Shown here: positions 62,691-64,000 of the stretch, piece after piece
Layout of the letters: each line of letters starts with the position of its first letter
Position numbering within the stretch: position 1 is the first letter of the stretch
NCBI GenBank assembly: GCA_009741485.1
Contig: CM019236.1
Coordinates: 44,993,583-45,057,582 of the forward strand
From: Malurus cyaneus samueli
Lineage: Eukaryota > Chordata > Aves > Passeriformes > Maluridae
Reading direction: 5' to 3'
DNA: 64,000 nt
Notes under the pieces: model-generated
Databases searched by the model: none
What the model saw: only the letters and a program-made list of their open reading frames with translations
What the model was told of the DNA's origin: nothing
Position numbers and translations under genes: made by a program

Positions 62691-64000
62691 AATGCACCCT
62701 TGGGTAAGTGATCCTTGAGAGAATTCTGTGCTTCTGGCCCTCTGTTTTTACCCAGTTCTGGATTTTCAGTAATGATTTTGCAGCACTGGCAGGGCAGATC
62801 TCTTGTTGTTAGGACTAGCTCTGATTGCCTGCTGATTGTCTGTTTCTCCAGCCAGCCTGGGGCAGAAGGGGTTGAGAAGCTTTATCAGCCTGCAGTGACA
62901 TTGCACCCCCCTCCTTCCATTCCTACCACTCATAGATGGTGTTTGTTGGCAGCGAGATGCTGATTGAGAGATGAGCCAGGCAGAGATGATTACTCACACT
63001 GGCTCCCACAATGGTATAGCTCCCTCTGACACTTCCTGCCTCATTGTTAAGATGCTGCCACTGCACTTTTATAAATGCATATAGAATATTGCAGAAGGCA
63101 CAGCCAGCACTTACACAGAAGACCAATTTTATAACCTGTAATAAAAGAGTAGGACTGTGAGACCTTATCTGTGTGCTCTGACTGAAGCTTCACTCACAAT
63201 GTGAAGATCATTACTGTGGCTTGTGCTGGCCTCCTGGTCACCTTCCTTAAGAAACTTCCCAAGCAACACAGCAGGAAGATTGGGATATCCAGTCTGGTTA
63301 AGCTATGAATTTCTCAGCTCACTTTAAAAGGGTGTGCTTCTGGACAGAAGAATGGTGAGATCCTGAGAGATAGGCAGAGCTGTTGGCACCAGGAACCTGA
63401 GAACACTCTGGTGTATGACGGTGCAATGAACCTCAGCTGAGATGTGCTGGGCTCTCTTGTCTACAGAAGAGGTCTCAACATGCTCAGATTTCTCTCTCGA
63501 TCTCTTAGTGCTGCCCTATTCTTTCATCTTCTCTGACATGAGTTGTACAAGGACATTTAGGAATCCTACGGCAGGACAGGACAACTCACTCATTCTGCTT
63601 GAGTCCTCCTCTGTTTTCAGCTGCAATGCAATCACTATCAAATATTAATGCACAAACAATCTCAGCCTTCCCTACTGAAAGAAAGAAAGCAAAGCTGATG
63701 GAATCTCTGTAGACTCAAGAAGGGGGAGCATTAACTGTCAACAATCATGCAAAGAAATGAATGGTTCTTCTCTGTATTAGGTACTGTTTTCTGCATTTTC
63801 TTTGGAGGAATTTTCCATTGTTTGTCCTAATAGTTGTTTCTAAGTGGTTGAAGAGTGAATTTTCACTCATTGTGATCTATATGTGTTGTAATTTGCATTC
63901 AAGTAATGCTGCTTTTAGCTTTGTGTATCCTTTATCCTCCTTTGAAAGAAAAATTAATTTACCATCTTCTTTCAGTGTATAATCTTTCTCTCCTGCATTG
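62691..64000. other. Unannotated right end
   Basis: No exon, RNA gene or identifiable repeat recognised. The last 300 bases are AT-rich. Confidence 0.5.

Overview
This window looks like vertebrate nuclear DNA, most likely from a bird and probably a neoavian or passerine one. It is AT-rich and almost entirely non-coding. No operon-like gene packing is visible, and no exon, tRNA, rRNA or CRISPR array could be supported. The bird assignment rests on the repeats: many CR1 LINE fragments, including avian-type 3' ends with the ATTCTATGATT signature, plus several ERVL-like solo LTRs with TG...CA ends and 5-bp target-site duplications. SINEs are essentially absent. All family assignments are by eye and memory, not from a database search.

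Layout. 1-0.9 kb holds a solo LTR (318-911). 2.6-3.5 kb is an old minus-strand CR1. 6.2-7.8 kb is a broken plus-strand CR1 that keeps endonuclease-domain and linker coding sequence. 12.6-12.9 kb is a very old CR1-clade reverse-transcriptase relic. 19.6-20.4 kb is a second copy of the first LTR family, on the minus strand beside a TTAA microsatellite. 22.7-23.3 and 29.2-29.9 kb are minus-strand CR1s. 31.4-32.7 kb is a long, different solo LTR, and 34.4-34.9 kb a decayed LTR. 38.2-39.2 kb is the third copy of the first LTR family. 39.7-40.7 kb has two CR1 3' ends and a CATC microsatellite. 41.4-41.9 kb is a minus-strand LTR. 42.4 kb carries a small ancient L2/CR1-clade coding relic. 50.3 and 53.5 kb share a short unidentified repeat. 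61.9-62.7 kb is an ancient amniote CR1 on the minus strand. The rest is single-copy-looking intergenic or intronic sequence.

Nothing here forms a working multi-gene system. I found no evidence of an undescribed biological system. The best leads are the repeat pair at 50.3/53.5 kb, the first LTR family (constant ends, different middles, and a possible internal splice donor in two copies), a possible conserved non-coding element near 56.2-56.5 kb, and a compact G-quadruplex motif at 45.34 kb.
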